NCBI RefSeq assembly: GCF_023243115.1
Contig: NZ_CP085081.1
Span: 992,001-1,056,000 of the forward strand
Reading direction: 5' to 3'
From: Sediminicoccus sp. KRV36
GTDB taxonomy: Bacteria > Pseudomonadota > Alphaproteobacteria > Acetobacterales > Acetobacteraceae
DNA: 64,000 bases
Under the pieces are notes generated by a model. It saw nothing but the letters and a program-made list of their open reading frames with translations, did not search any database and was not told where the DNA came from. Position 1 is the stretch's first letter; each line of letters starts with the position of its first letter. The translations under genes and the position numbers were made by a program. Positions 16,394-24,725 of the stretch are shown here, one piece after another.

Positions 16394-16518
16394 TGCGGGA
16401 GGCGCGCATCACTTTGGATTGATGCGGGAGGCGCGCATCACTTTGGATTGATGCGGGACGCGCGCGTCACGTTGTGTTCATGCGGGGCGCACGCATCACG
16501 TTGGATTGATGCGGGAGG
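16365..16518 (+). repeat. 29-bp tandem array duplicating the end of a Bug gene as mini-ORFs
   Basis: Five full 29-bp units start at 16365, 16394, 16423, 16452 and 16481, and a partial unit starts at 16510. Units 1-3 are identical; 4 and 5 carry several substitutions. Unit 1 is the last nine codons and stop of the preceding gene. Because each TGA is followed by TG, every junction reads TGATG. Mini-ORFs MREARITLD at 16393-16422 and 16422-16451 and MRGARITLD at 16480-16509 therefore overlap stop-to-start. Confidence 0.95.
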
Positions 16519-16576
16519 CCGGGGCGTGGCAAGGGGGAGGGGAGAGCCGCCCCTCTTGCGCGAAAGTCCGAACCCG

Positions 16577-18319
16577 ATGGCCGAACTCGCCGAACCCTAC
16601 GCCCAGCGCCCCGCCCTGCGCGGCACGCGCCACATGGCTTCGGCCGGGCATTATGGCGCGGCGCATGCCGCCTTCGCCGTGCTGGAAGCGGGCGGCAATG
16701 CCGTGGATGCGGCGGTGGCGGGTGGCATCGCCCTGGGCGTGCTGCAACCCGATATCGTGAATGTCGCCGGCGTCGCTCCCATCGTGATCCGCATGGCCGA
16801 TGGCGAGGTGTGGACCATCGCGGGGCTGGGCGCCTGGCCGCGCGCCATGGACCCCGAATACTTCACCCGCAGCTGCCATGGCAGCATTCCCGAGGGGCTG
16901 CTGCGCACCGTGGTGCCCGCAGCACCCGATGCCTGGATCACGGCGCTGGCCCGCTTTGGCACGATGCGCTTCGGCGAGGTGGTGCAGGCGGCGATCCGCT
17001 TCGCCGAGGGCTTTCCCGTGCATCCCTTCATGGCGAACACCATCGCGGGCTATGCGGAGAAATACGCGCGCTGGCCGTCCAACGCCGCCATCTACCTGCC
17101 CGGCGGGCGGCCGCCCCGGGTGGGTGACATCTTCGTGCAGGCGGATCTCGCGAAAAGCCTGCGCTACATGGCCGATGAGGAAAGTGCCGCCCTGGCCCGT
17201 GGCGGGGATCGGCTGGCCGGGCTGGAAGCGGCGCGGGCCGCGTTCTACCGCGGCGATATCGCCCAAGCCATCCTGCGCTACCACCGCGAGGAAGGCGGCT
17301 GGCTTTCGGCGGAGGATCTCTCGGAATACCGCTCCCCGGTGGAGCGCGCCGTCTCCGTCCGCTTCGCCGGCGCCGATGTTTATACCTGCGGCGCCTGGTG
17401 CCAGGGGCCGGTGCTGGGCCAGGCCCTGAACATGCTGGACCCGGCGGCGCTGCACGCGGCCGGCCACAACAGCACGGACTACATCCACACCATCATCGAG
17501 GCCATCAAGCTCGCCTTCGCCGATCGCGAGGCCTTCTATGGAGACCCCGATCACGTGGATGTGCCGCTCGCTGGCCTGCTCGATCCGACCTACGGCGCCG
17601 AGCGCGCGCTGCTGATCGACCCGCTGCGCGCCTGGCCCGAAATGCCGCCGGCCGGCCAGCCGAAGGGCGGTGCTGCGCGGGGCCTGGGGGCCGGGGCGGC
17701 GCTGCATCTGGATGGCATGCCCTCGGGCCCGCCGCGCGATACGTCCTACATCTCGGTCGTGGATCGCTGGGGCAACAGCGTGTCCGCCACACCGAGCGAT
17801 GTGTCGAGCGATACGCCGGTGATCCCGGGCACCGGGCTTTGCCCCTCCTCGCGCGGGTCGCAATCCTTCACGGCGCCGGGCCACCCGAGCCGGGCCGCGC
17901 CGGGCAAGCGGCCGCGGCTGACGCCCAACCCGATCATGGTGGTGATGCCGGGGCAATTCGTGCTGCCCCTCGGCACGCCCGGCGGCGATGTGCAATCCCA
18001 GGCGATGCTGCAGGTGCTGATGAACATCCTGCTCTTTGGCATGGACCCCCAGGATGCGGTGGAGCATCCGCGCGTCGCCACCTACAGCTTCCCCGACAGT
18101 TTCGAGCCGCATGCCTATTACCCCGGCCGGCTGTGCCTCGAAGGCCGGATTGACCGCGCGACAGGCGATGCGCTGGCCGCGCGCGGCCACGGCGTGGCTT
18201 GGTGGCCCGACCGCATCTGGCGCGCGGGGGCCATCTGCGCGATCCAGGCGGACCTCAACAGCGGCATCCTGACCGCCGGCGCCGATCCCCGCCGCGCCAG
18301 CTATGCGGTGGGGTGGTAA
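16577..18319 (+). CDS. Gamma-glutamyltransferase family protein
   Basis: Family members are N-terminal-nucleophile hydrolases that cleave gamma-glutamyl amides and self-process into two chains. The 580-residue product carries MASAGHYGAAHAAFAVLEAGGNAVDAA near residues 20-46 and a DTSYISVVDRWGNSVSATPS block. T389 there sits where E. coli Thr391 generates the small subunit. The residues after it are S-Y instead of T-H, so it belongs to a divergent subgroup, perhaps acting on other amides. No signal peptide is visible, so it is probably cytoplasmic. The start is uncertain: the frame is open back to 16451 inside the tandem repeat, and no strong ribosome site precedes 16577. The deacetylase gene follows after 4 bases. 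Confidence 0.87.
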   Translation: MAELAEPYAQRPALRGTRHMASAGHYGAAHAAFAVLEAGGNAVDAAVAGGIALGVLQPDIVNVAGVAPIVIRMADGEVWTIAGLGAWPRAMDPEYFTRSCHGSIPEGLLRTVVPAAPDAWITALARFGTMRFGEVVQAAIRFAEGFPVHPFMANTIAGYAEKYARWPSNAAIYLPGGRPPRVGDIFVQADLAKSLRYMADEESAALARGGDRLAGLEAARAAFYRGDIAQAILRYHREEGGWLSAEDLSEYRSPVERAVSVRFAGADVYTCGAWCQGPVLGQALNMLDPAALHAAGHNSTDYIHTIIEAIKLAFADREAFYGDPDHVDVPLAGLLDPTYGAERALLIDPLRAWPEMPPAGQPKGGAARGLGAGAALHLDGMPSGPPRDTSYISVVDRWGNSVSATPSDVSSDTPVIPGTGLCPSSRGSQSFTAPGHPSRAAPGKRPRLTPNPIMVVMPGQFVLPLGTPGGDVQSQAMLQVLMNILLFGMDPQDAVEHPRVATYSFPDSFEPHAYYPGRLCLEGRIDRATGDALAARGHGVAWWPDRIWRAGAICAIQADLNSGILTAGADPRRASYAVGW

Positions 18320-18323
18320 GCCC

Positions 18324-18974
18324 ATGGAGATCTGCCTCAGCTTCGACAATGGCCCCGAGCCCGAGGTGACGCCGCTGGTGCTGGCGGCACTGGCGCGGCG
18401 GGGCCTGCGCGCAAGCTTCTTCCCCATCGCGCAGAAACTGCGCGACCCCGCGCGGCGTGCGCTCGCCGAGCGCGCCCTGGCCGAGGGCCACCGCATCGGC
18501 AACCACACGCTGACCCATGGCGTGCCGCTGGGCCGGCGCGGCGGTGCCGAAGCCGTCGCGGAAATCACGGAGGCGGAGGCGCTGCTCGGGCCATTGAACG
18601 CGCAGCGCCTGTTCCGCCCGAATGGCGGCGGCGGCGCGATGGGCCCGCATCTGCTCAACGCGAGTGCGCTGCGCCACCTGCGGGAGAACGCCTACACCAT
18701 CGTGCTGTGGAACGCCGTGCCGGGCGATTTCCGCGACCCGGATGGCTGGCCGGAGGTGGCGCTGGCCCAGTGCCGGGCGGTCCAGGGCCCGGTGCTGCTG
18801 GTGCTGCATGACCTGCCCAATGGCGCGATGCGGCATCTGGACGCCTTCCTCGATCGCCTCGCGGCGGAGGGCGCCTGCTTCACCCAGGAATTCCCTGCCG
18901 CCTGCATCCCGTTGCGGCATGGCCTGCCGCTGTGCGACCTTGCCACGCTTTCCGGGGAGGATATCGCGCCATGA
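18324..18974 (+). CDS. Polysaccharide-deacetylase (NodB homology) family protein
   Basis: This 216-residue, compact NodB-fold protein lacks a signal peptide. Motif 1 is SFDNGPEPEVT (residues 6-16), in which the metal-binding second Asp of the usual [TS]FDDGP is Asn9. Motif 2 has H61 and H65 (NHTLTHG). The RPNGGGG stretch takes the place of motif 3 (RPPYG), and VLHD lies near the end. The metal site is thus only partly conserved. Members of this family hydrolyse N-acyl or cyclic amides as well as sugars. It lies 4 bases after a gamma-glutamyltransferase and overlaps the next Bug gene by 4 bases (ATGA), so the three form one operon. Confidence 0.83.
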   Translation: MEICLSFDNGPEPEVTPLVLAALARRGLRASFFPIAQKLRDPARRALAERALAEGHRIGNHTLTHGVPLGRRGGAEAVAEITEAEALLGPLNAQRLFRPNGGGGAMGPHLLNASALRHLRENAYTIVLWNAVPGDFRDPDGWPEVALAQCRAVQGPVLLVLHDLPNGAMRHLDAFLDRLAAEGACFTQEFPAACIPLRHGLPLCDLATLSGEDIAP

Positions 18975-19960
18975 AGCGCCGGCCATTGCTTGCCATGGGG
19001 CTCTTTGCCCCCGCCATTTCCACGGGTGTGTCCCAGGCCCAGAACTCGGCCCAGGCGCCGGCCTGGCCCGACCGGCCGATCCGGCTGGTGGTGCCCTTTC
19101 CCGGTGGATCAAGCACCGACATCCTCGGCCGTATCGCGGCGCAGCAGCTTTCGCGTGGGCTGAATGGCGCGACCGTGGTGGTGGATAACCGCGCCGGTGC
19201 CGGGGGCACCATCGGCTCGCAATACGTGGCGCAGGCGGCACCCGATGGGCTGACGCTGCTGCTGGGCACCATCGGCACCCACACGGTGAACCCGCATCTG
19301 ATGCCAGGCCTGCCCTATGACCCGATGCGGGATTTCACCCCCATCATCGCGCATTCCAAGACCAAGATCCTGCTGGTGGTGCGGCCGCAGCTGGGCGTGC
19401 GGAGCATGGCGGAATTCATCACGCTCGCGCGCACGCGGCCGCTTTCCGTCGCCTCCTCCGGCACGGGCACCACGGGGCATCTGGCCCAGGCCCTGCTGGG
19501 CGAAGCAACCGGCATCGCCACCACCCATGTGCCCTATCGTGATGGTGGCCGCGCCGTGACCGATCTGCTCAGCGGCCAGATTGACGCGATGTTCTACCAC
19601 ACGCAGTTCGTCCGCGCGCATATCGAGGCTGGCACCATGCTGGGCCTCGGCATCACCGGGGCCACGCGCAGCGATGTGCTGCCCGGCGTGCCCACCTTCG
19701 GCGAAGGCGGCCTGCCCGCGATCAATGTGGAGGCCTGGTGGGCGATCTACGCGCCGGCCCGGCTGCCCGCGCCCCTGACGCTGCGCCTCAACGGCATCTT
19801 CAACGCGGCGTTGCTGGAAGCGGAGACGCGCGCCGCCTTCGCCCGCAACGGCGTGGAAGGCATGGGCGGCAGCGCCGAGGAGCTGGCCAGCTTCCAGCGC
19901 GCCGAACTGGACCGCTGGCGCGAGGTGGTGCGGCGGGCGAATATCACCGCGGATTCCTGA
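18971..19960 (+). CDS. Bug/TctC family periplasmic solute receptor (GGT/deacetylase operon)
   Basis: This 329-residue receptor has signal MKRRPLLAMGLFAPAISTGVSQAQ, then IRLVVPFPGGSSTDILGRI, NRAGAGGTIGSQYVAQAAPDG, and THVPYRDGGRAVTDLL. The last has Asp in place of Gly in the common YRG motif. The ATG overlaps the stop of the deacetylase gene (ATGA at 18971-18974), which settles the start. Together with the Bug copy at 15.4 kb it brackets the gamma-glutamyltransferase and deacetylase genes, so two receptors of differing pocket serve one enzyme set. The ligand is unknown. Confidence 0.93.
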   Translation: MKRRPLLAMGLFAPAISTGVSQAQNSAQAPAWPDRPIRLVVPFPGGSSTDILGRIAAQQLSRGLNGATVVVDNRAGAGGTIGSQYVAQAAPDGLTLLLGTIGTHTVNPHLMPGLPYDPMRDFTPIIAHSKTKILLVVRPQLGVRSMAEFITLARTRPLSVASSGTGTTGHLAQALLGEATGIATTHVPYRDGGRAVTDLLSGQIDAMFYHTQFVRAHIEAGTMLGLGITGATRSDVLPGVPTFGEGGLPAINVEAWWAIYAPARLPAPLTLRLNGIFNAALLEAETRAAFARNGVEGMGGSAEELASFQRAELDRWREVVRRANITADS

Positions 19961-20082
19961 TGCATGTCCAAGCCGTGCGGCTTCGCGCGGCGGTTTGGAA
20001 AATCTGTGAAAGCGAATGGCTGGAGGCGTTGCAGCGTGTCTGCTTCCGGTGAAGCAACTGCGGAAGGCGCCTGAAACAGGCC

Positions 20083-20236
20083 AGGAAGCGAGAGGGCTTT
20101 GCCCTCTCGCGCTCTCCCACCAAGAAACTCAGTTTCTTGGATCTTCGACTGCACAACTCCACGGATGAAGGTGCAGGAAGCCGTGAAAACCACGCAGGTT
20201 TTCACCCTGCCGGGGAGCTCGAGGGGCTGGCCCCTC
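20083..20236 (+). repeat. Dispersed hairpin-array repeat, copy A (full length)
   Basis: This 154-bp stretch folds as four consecutive hairpins: a 9-bp stem around CTTTG (GCGAGAGGG/CCCTCTCGC), CCAAGAAAC/GTTTCTTGG around TCA, GTGAAAACC/GGTTTTCAC around ACGCA, and GAGGGGC/GCCCCTC around TG. An almost identical inverted copy lies at 60043-60194; shorter relatives occur elsewhere in the window. It fills most of the 327-bp gap between a Bug gene and the convergent LCAT-like hydrolase; nothing else was seen in that gap. Confidence 0.92.
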
Positions 20237-20287
20237 GATCCCACCAGGAGATTTTCCCATTCCAGGGGCTCACCGCGCGCCCCGTGG

Positions 20288-21739
20288 TCAGGCGCCGCGC
20301 TGCTCCTCCAGCAGCCAGAACAGGATGTTGTTCCGGAAGGTCGCGTCGCGGGTGATTTCCAGGTGTTCGCGCGGCAGGAACAGCGCGCGGCGGAAGCCCA
20401 TCGGGCTCATCGCCAGGGTGCCACGTGGCGCCTGCCCCTGGCGGTGATCGAGCAGCACGGAATCGCGCAGCACCACCCCATCGCCCGGCCCGCTGGCGAT
20501 CTGCGTGAGCCGCCCATCCCCCCGATCGGCCGAGAGGCGCAGCGCCGTCGGCATGGAATCGCCCGCCACCAGCATCAGCTCCGTCCCGGGCGGTGGCGTT
20601 GCCGGCTGGTCCATGGCGGCGGCGAAGGCGCGGGCGCGGCGCAGCAGCCGGGCCTGCAGCGCCAGGGCCAGGCGGCGCCGCTCCTCCGCGCTGGCCACAT
20701 CCGGCATGAGGGTGGCGAGGTCCGCATCCAGGCCGGCGCCGGCCAGGCCCCAGCGCATCTGCTGCCAGGTGGCGGGCTCATGCAGATCGAGCGTCTCCTC
20801 GCCCGCCACCACCGGCCGCCCCGAGGCGCGCGGCAGCAGCTGATACACCGAGGCGAAGGTGCCCAGGATCGCCTGGCTGTAGCGCGGCACGATGGGCTGG
20901 CCGAAATCCCGCCCATCCACCAGCACGCGAAACGCATCGAGCGAGCCGCCATTGGGCGTGCCGATCTGGATCAGCCGCGCCATGTATTCGGCCCCGGCGA
21001 AGCTCGGCCGTGGCAATGCGCCATCCGCCGGCAGGTCGGCATCGCCGAACAGCATGGCATAGCGCGCGACCAGCCCGCCCATGGAATGCGCCACGATGTC
21101 GAACTTCACGGGATGATCGCGCATGCCGAAGCGGCGCGCATATTCCGCCTGCACGAAGGCGCGCTTCTCCCGCATGAAGGCCATCAGGCGCTGCGCGTTG
21201 CGCACATTGTCCTGCCGCCAGTCATAGGAGAACTGGAAGCAGGTGAAATGGTCACTGCCGTAGTTCACCCGGCCCGCCAGGCCCAAAGCCTCATCGCGAT
21301 AGCCGCCGAGGCCCAGCGTGCTGAGGATTTCCGCATAGGCGCGCAACGCCACGGGGATGCCCGCCACGCGCAGCTGCACGCGGTCCAGCACCCCGTCGGG
21401 CGTGACGAGTTCGCTCGGCGTGCGCATCGCATCGGTGAAGGGCAGGGCCACCAGCCGCGCCCCGGTGGCCGTCCCCGGATCAGCCGCGGTGCCCTCGAAG
21501 GCGCCCCAGACGATCTGGCCTGAAGCAGGGTCCCGCAGGCGGCTGCCGAGCAGCCCCGGGATGACGATGATGGGGTTGCGGTCCACGCCGTGCTGCATGG
21601 CGGAGGGCGTGTAGAGCAGATGCAGATCAGCCTCGGTCTCGGCCGGGCGCAGCTTCAGCGTGGCATAGCCGCCCGCCGCCGCCGCACCCCCCAGCAGCAG
21701 CCCGCGGCGCGTCCACCGCCAAGCCTGTGCCCTGCCCAT
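20288..21739 (-). CDS. LCAT-like alpha/beta hydrolase, exported
   Basis: This 483-residue protein has an N-terminal TRRGLLLGGAAAAGG signal that looks like a Tat signal peptide. The core has PIIVIPGLLGSRL (oxyanion region) near residue 55, a nucleophile elbow VAHSMGGLVARY with the catalytic Ser in AHSMG near residue 214, and IQIGTPNGGS. These fit lecithin-cholesterol acyltransferase/phospholipase-like hydrolases. The substrate would be an ester in the periplasm. A GGGGAT site precedes the ATG at 21739. It faces the Bug operon across the hairpin repeat (copy A) and diverges from the SDR gene at 21896. No partner gene is evident. Confidence 0.82.
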   Translation of the reverse strand: MGRAQAWRWTRRGLLLGGAAAAGGYATLKLRPAETEADLHLLYTPSAMQHGVDRNPIIVIPGLLGSRLRDPASGQIVWGAFEGTAADPGTATGARLVALPFTDAMRTPSELVTPDGVLDRVQLRVAGIPVALRAYAEILSTLGLGGYRDEALGLAGRVNYGSDHFTCFQFSYDWRQDNVRNAQRLMAFMREKRAFVQAEYARRFGMRDHPVKFDIVAHSMGGLVARYAMLFGDADLPADGALPRPSFAGAEYMARLIQIGTPNGGSLDAFRVLVDGRDFGQPIVPRYSQAILGTFASVYQLLPRASGRPVVAGEETLDLHEPATWQQMRWGLAGAGLDADLATLMPDVASAEERRRLALALQARLLRRARAFAAAMDQPATPPPGTELMLVAGDSMPTALRLSADRGDGRLTQIASGPGDGVVLRDSVLLDHRQGQAPRGTLAMSPMGFRRALFLPREHLEITRDATFRNNILFWLLEEQRGA

Positions 21740-21895
21740 GCTTGCATCCCCGTCCCACGCTGCGGGCGGAGACTGTCGGCCGGGTGCCGAGGTGTCAACG
21801 AATTGCGCGGCCCAGGTGGGGCGAGGCCGGGCAGGATTGACGCGGCGCCGCTCAAGGGCCGCAATACCGGCAAGAACCAGAAGGGGAGAGAACGC

Positions 21896-22645
21896 ATGGC
21901 CGGACGTCTGGCAGGAAAACGCGCTTTCGTGACGGCCGCGGGCCAGGGCATTGGCCGCGCCAGCGCCATCGCCATGGCCACCGAGGGGGCCTTCGTGGTG
22001 GCGACGGATCGCGATGCCGGCAAGCTCGCCGGCCTCGCTGAACACGGCATCACGGCCCATGCGCTGGATGTGCTGGATGATGCGGCACTCGCTTCCGCCA
22101 TCGCGGCGGCGGGGCGGCTCGACATCCTGTTCAACTGCGCGGGCTTCGTCCACCAGAACACGGCGCTGACCTGCACCGATGAGGAGTGGGATTTCGCCTT
22201 CGCGCTGAATGTCCGCAGCATGTGGCGCAGCATTCGCGCGGCCCTGCCCGGCATGCTGGAGGCGGGGCGCGGCAGCATCATCAACATGGCCTCCGCCGCG
22301 TCCAACATCAAAGGTGCCCCCAACCGGTTCCTCTATGGCACCAGCAAGGCTGCGGTGATCGGCATGACGCGCGCCGTCGCCGCCGATTGCGTGACGCAGG
22401 GCGTGCGCTGCAACTGCCTGGCCCCCGGCACGGTGGACACGCCCAGCCTGCATGACCGCATTGCCGCCAATGCGGCGGCGGCGGGCAGCTTCGAGGCTTC
22501 GCGCGCCGCCTTCATCGCCCGCCAGGCCATGGGCAGGCTGGCCACGGCCGAGGAGATGGCGGCGCTGGTGGTGTATCTGGCGAGTGACGAAAGCGCCTTC
22601 GTCACCGGCCAGGCCATGGTGATCGATGGAGGATGGACGCTGTGA
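21896..22645 (+). CDS. SDR of the 3-hydroxybutyrate / 2-keto-3-deoxy-L-fuconate dehydrogenase group
   Basis: This 249-residue classical SDR has TAAGQGIGRA for NAD binding, NCAG in place of NNAG, and the catalytic Ser-Tyr-Lys in NMASAASNIKGAPNRFLYGTSKAA (split across residues 135-158). The stretches GVRCNCLAPGTVDTPSL and VYLASDESAFVTG closely resemble human BDH2 and bacterial 2-keto-3-deoxy-L-fuconate dehydrogenases. So it likely oxidises a short hydroxy or keto-deoxy acid. GGGGAG precedes the ATG at 21896. The stop overlaps the next Bug gene's ATG (TGATG at 22643-22647), coupling receptor and enzyme. Confidence 0.88.
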   Translation: MAGRLAGKRAFVTAAGQGIGRASAIAMATEGAFVVATDRDAGKLAGLAEHGITAHALDVLDDAALASAIAAAGRLDILFNCAGFVHQNTALTCTDEEWDFAFALNVRSMWRSIRAALPGMLEAGRGSIINMASAASNIKGAPNRFLYGTSKAAVIGMTRAVAADCVTQGVRCNCLAPGTVDTPSLHDRIAANAAAAGSFEASRAAFIARQAMGRLATAEEMAALVVYLASDESAFVTGQAMVIDGGWTL

Positions 22646-23598
22646 TGATCCCGCGCCGCACGCTGTTCGCGGCCTCCCTGCTGGCCGCGCCTGCCGTCGC
22701 GCAGACGCCCTGGCCGAGCCGTACGATCCGCATCCTGGTGGGCTTTCCCGCCGGTGGCACGACGGATCTGCTGGGCCGCATCGCCGGCCAGATCCTGACG
22801 GAGGAACTGGGCCAGCCCGTCGTCATCGAGAACCGGCCCGGCGCCGGCTCCAATATCGCGGCGCAGGCCGTGCTGCGCAGCCCGCCCGATGGCTATACGC
22901 TGATGCTCGGCTCGCCCGGCACCAATGCCATCAATGCGCATCTCTACAGCAATGCCGGCTATGACCCGCTGACGGATTTCCTGCCGATCAGCCAGATCGC
23001 CGAGGTGCCGAATCTTCTGGCGGCGCATCCCTCGCTCGGGGTGCGGGATATTCCGGGGCTGATCGCGCTGGCGCGCACGCGCCGGCTATCCTACGGCGAG
23101 ACCAGCATTGGCGGCTCCACCCACCTCGCCGCCGAGATGTTCCGCCTGATGGCGGGCATCGAGGCGACGCATGTGCCCTATCGCGGCAGCGCGCCGATGA
23201 TGGTGGATCTGCTGCCCGGCCGGATTGATTTCGGCGTGGACAACATGCCGACGATCATCGCGCATGTGCGCTCCGGCGCGCTGGTCGGCGTGGGTGTCAC
23301 CTCGGCGCGGCGCTGGCCCAGCGCGCCCGAGATCCAGGCCATCGCGGAGACGCTGCCGGGCTATGAGGTCACGGCGTGGTTCGGCCTGGTGGCGCCGCGC
23401 GGCACGCCGCCCGAGATCATCACGCGCGCCAATGCGGCGCTGCGCGCGGGCCTCACCAAACCCGAGATGGTGTCGCGCCTGGCCGAGCTTGGCGCGGCCG
23501 CCTTGCCGGGCACGCCGGAGGAATACCAGGCGCGCAACGTCGCGCAGCATGCGCGGCTGGGCGAATTGATCCGGCGGGTGGGGATCAAGGCGGATTAG
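22645..23598 (+). CDS. Bug/TctC family periplasmic solute receptor (coupled to BDH2-like SDR)
   Basis: This 317-residue receptor has signal MIPRRTLFAASLLAAPAVAQ, then IRILVGFPAGGTTDLLGRI, NRPGAGSNIAAQAVLRSPPDG and THVPYRGSAPMMVDLL. The ATG at 22645 overlaps the SDR stop by one base; an ATG at 22633 directly after GGAGG is an alternative. It is probably the uptake receptor for the acid that the upstream SDR oxidises. The gene ends convergently with the next Bug gene, 109 bases away. No TctA or TctB subunit is nearby. Confidence 0.94.
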   Translation: MIPRRTLFAASLLAAPAVAQTPWPSRTIRILVGFPAGGTTDLLGRIAGQILTEELGQPVVIENRPGAGSNIAAQAVLRSPPDGYTLMLGSPGTNAINAHLYSNAGYDPLTDFLPISQIAEVPNLLAAHPSLGVRDIPGLIALARTRRLSYGETSIGGSTHLAAEMFRLMAGIEATHVPYRGSAPMMVDLLPGRIDFGVDNMPTIIAHVRSGALVGVGVTSARRWPSAPEIQAIAETLPGYEVTAWFGLVAPRGTPPEIITRANAALRAGLTKPEMVSRLAELGAAALPGTPEEYQARNVAQHARLGELIRRVGIKAD

Positions 23599-23707
23599 CC
23601 GGCCGCAGACGGGCTCGTCAGTAAGCCGGTGTCCTGCATGACCCGCAGCCCGTCGGTTTTCGAGCGGCCCCGTCCATTCCCGCGATGCCGTTCGGCCGGA
23701 TGCTGCC

Positions 23708-24661
23708 CTACCCTCGCCGCACGGCGCCGCGCAGGGCATCCAGCACGCCATCCATCGCCGCCTGGTAGCCGGGGCCGTCCAGATAGCCATTCATCGCCCC
23801 GGTGCGGTCCAGGAAATTCTGCCAGGTCGGCGTGGCGATGGCGCGGTGGAAGCGCTCATGCAGCGTGGCCGCGATCTCGTCCGGCAGGCCCGCCGGGGCG
23901 TTCAGCCCCTTCATGTTCTCGATCACGACATTCCAGCCAAGCTCGCGCAGCGTCGGCACCTCGCGAAAGGCGGCGAGCCGCTCGGCCGAGGCCACGGCCA
24001 GTGGCCGCACCTCGCCCGCCTGGGCCAGGCCGGCCATCTCCTCGGGTGCGAGCACCGCCAGCTCCACGGTGCCGGCCAGCAGCGCCTGGAGCGAGGGCGC
24101 GCCGCCGGTGAAGGGCACATGCAGGAACTCGACGCCCGCTGCCTGCTGCAACAGCACGAAGACCGCGTGATAGATGGAGCCCTGGCCGGAGGAGGCATGC
24201 GGGATGCTGCCGGGCGCGCGCCGCGCCGCCTCCACCACGGCGCGCAGATCGGCATAGGGCCCGCCCCGCCGTGCCACGATCAGCATGGGCTGGCGCGTCA
24301 GCCGGATGATGGCCCGGAAGGAGCGCTTGGGGTCATAGGGCAGGTCACGGAAGGCGGGCAGCGAAATGCTCTCGCTGCCGCCGCCGACCAGGAGGTTCAG
24401 CCCATCCGGCGCCATACCCGCCACCTGCTGCGCCGCGATGGCGCCGCCAGCGCCTGGCCGGTTCACCACGATGATCGGCGTCGGGAAGAGGCGTGACGCG
24501 GCCTCTGCGATGGCCCGGCCGGCCAGGTCCGCGCCACCGCCCGGCGCGAAGCCGACGATCAGCTGGATCGGCCGTGCCGGCTCCCAGCCCCAGGCCGGCG
24601 CGGTGGCCGCGCCGGTGGCAAGTGTCGCTGCACCCGCCAGGAATGCCCTGCGTCGGATCAT
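23708..24661 (-). CDS. Bug/TctC family periplasmic solute receptor (divergent from amidohydrolase)
   Basis: This 317-residue receptor has signal MIRRRAFLAGAATLATGAATAPAWG, which carries RRR and may be a Tat signal. It then has IQLIVGFAPGGGADLAGRA, NRPGAGGAIAAQQVAGMAPDG and LHVPFTGGAPSLQALL. The pocket motif is HVPFTGG rather than HVPYRG, so the ligand may be less acidic. GGAGG lies 8 bases before the ATG at 24661. It diverges from the LigI-like amidohydrolase across 64 bp, an arrangement repeated with other Bug/amidohydrolase pairs at 45 and 48 kb. The product of that hydrolase or its substrate is the probable ligand. Confidence 0.93.
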   Translation of the reverse strand: MIRRRAFLAGAATLATGAATAPAWGWEPARPIQLIVGFAPGGGADLAGRAIAEAASRLFPTPIIVVNRPGAGGAIAAQQVAGMAPDGLNLLVGGGSESISLPAFRDLPYDPKRSFRAIIRLTRQPMLIVARRGGPYADLRAVVEAARRAPGSIPHASSGQGSIYHAVFVLLQQAAGVEFLHVPFTGGAPSLQALLAGTVELAVLAPEEMAGLAQAGEVRPLAVASAERLAAFREVPTLRELGWNVVIENMKGLNAPAGLPDEIAATLHERFHRAIATPTWQNFLDRTGAMNGYLDGPGYQAAMDGVLDALRGAVRRG

Positions 24662-24725
24662 GGAAACCTCCCCGTGTTTTGCGGGGAGGATAGCGGTGCC
24701 GCGGCCACCGCGCCATGCTGCCGGC

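Noticed and set aside
16365..16518. CRISPR or origin iterons
   Set aside because: The 29-bp units are head-to-tail with no spacers and equal the 3' end of a Bug gene; no replication gene is near.
20099..20400. Plus-strand protein starting MPSRALPPRNSVSWIF
   Set aside because: The same peptide start appears at the other repeat copies (55430-60178 frame, 63486 frame); it is translation of the hairpin repeat, not a gene.
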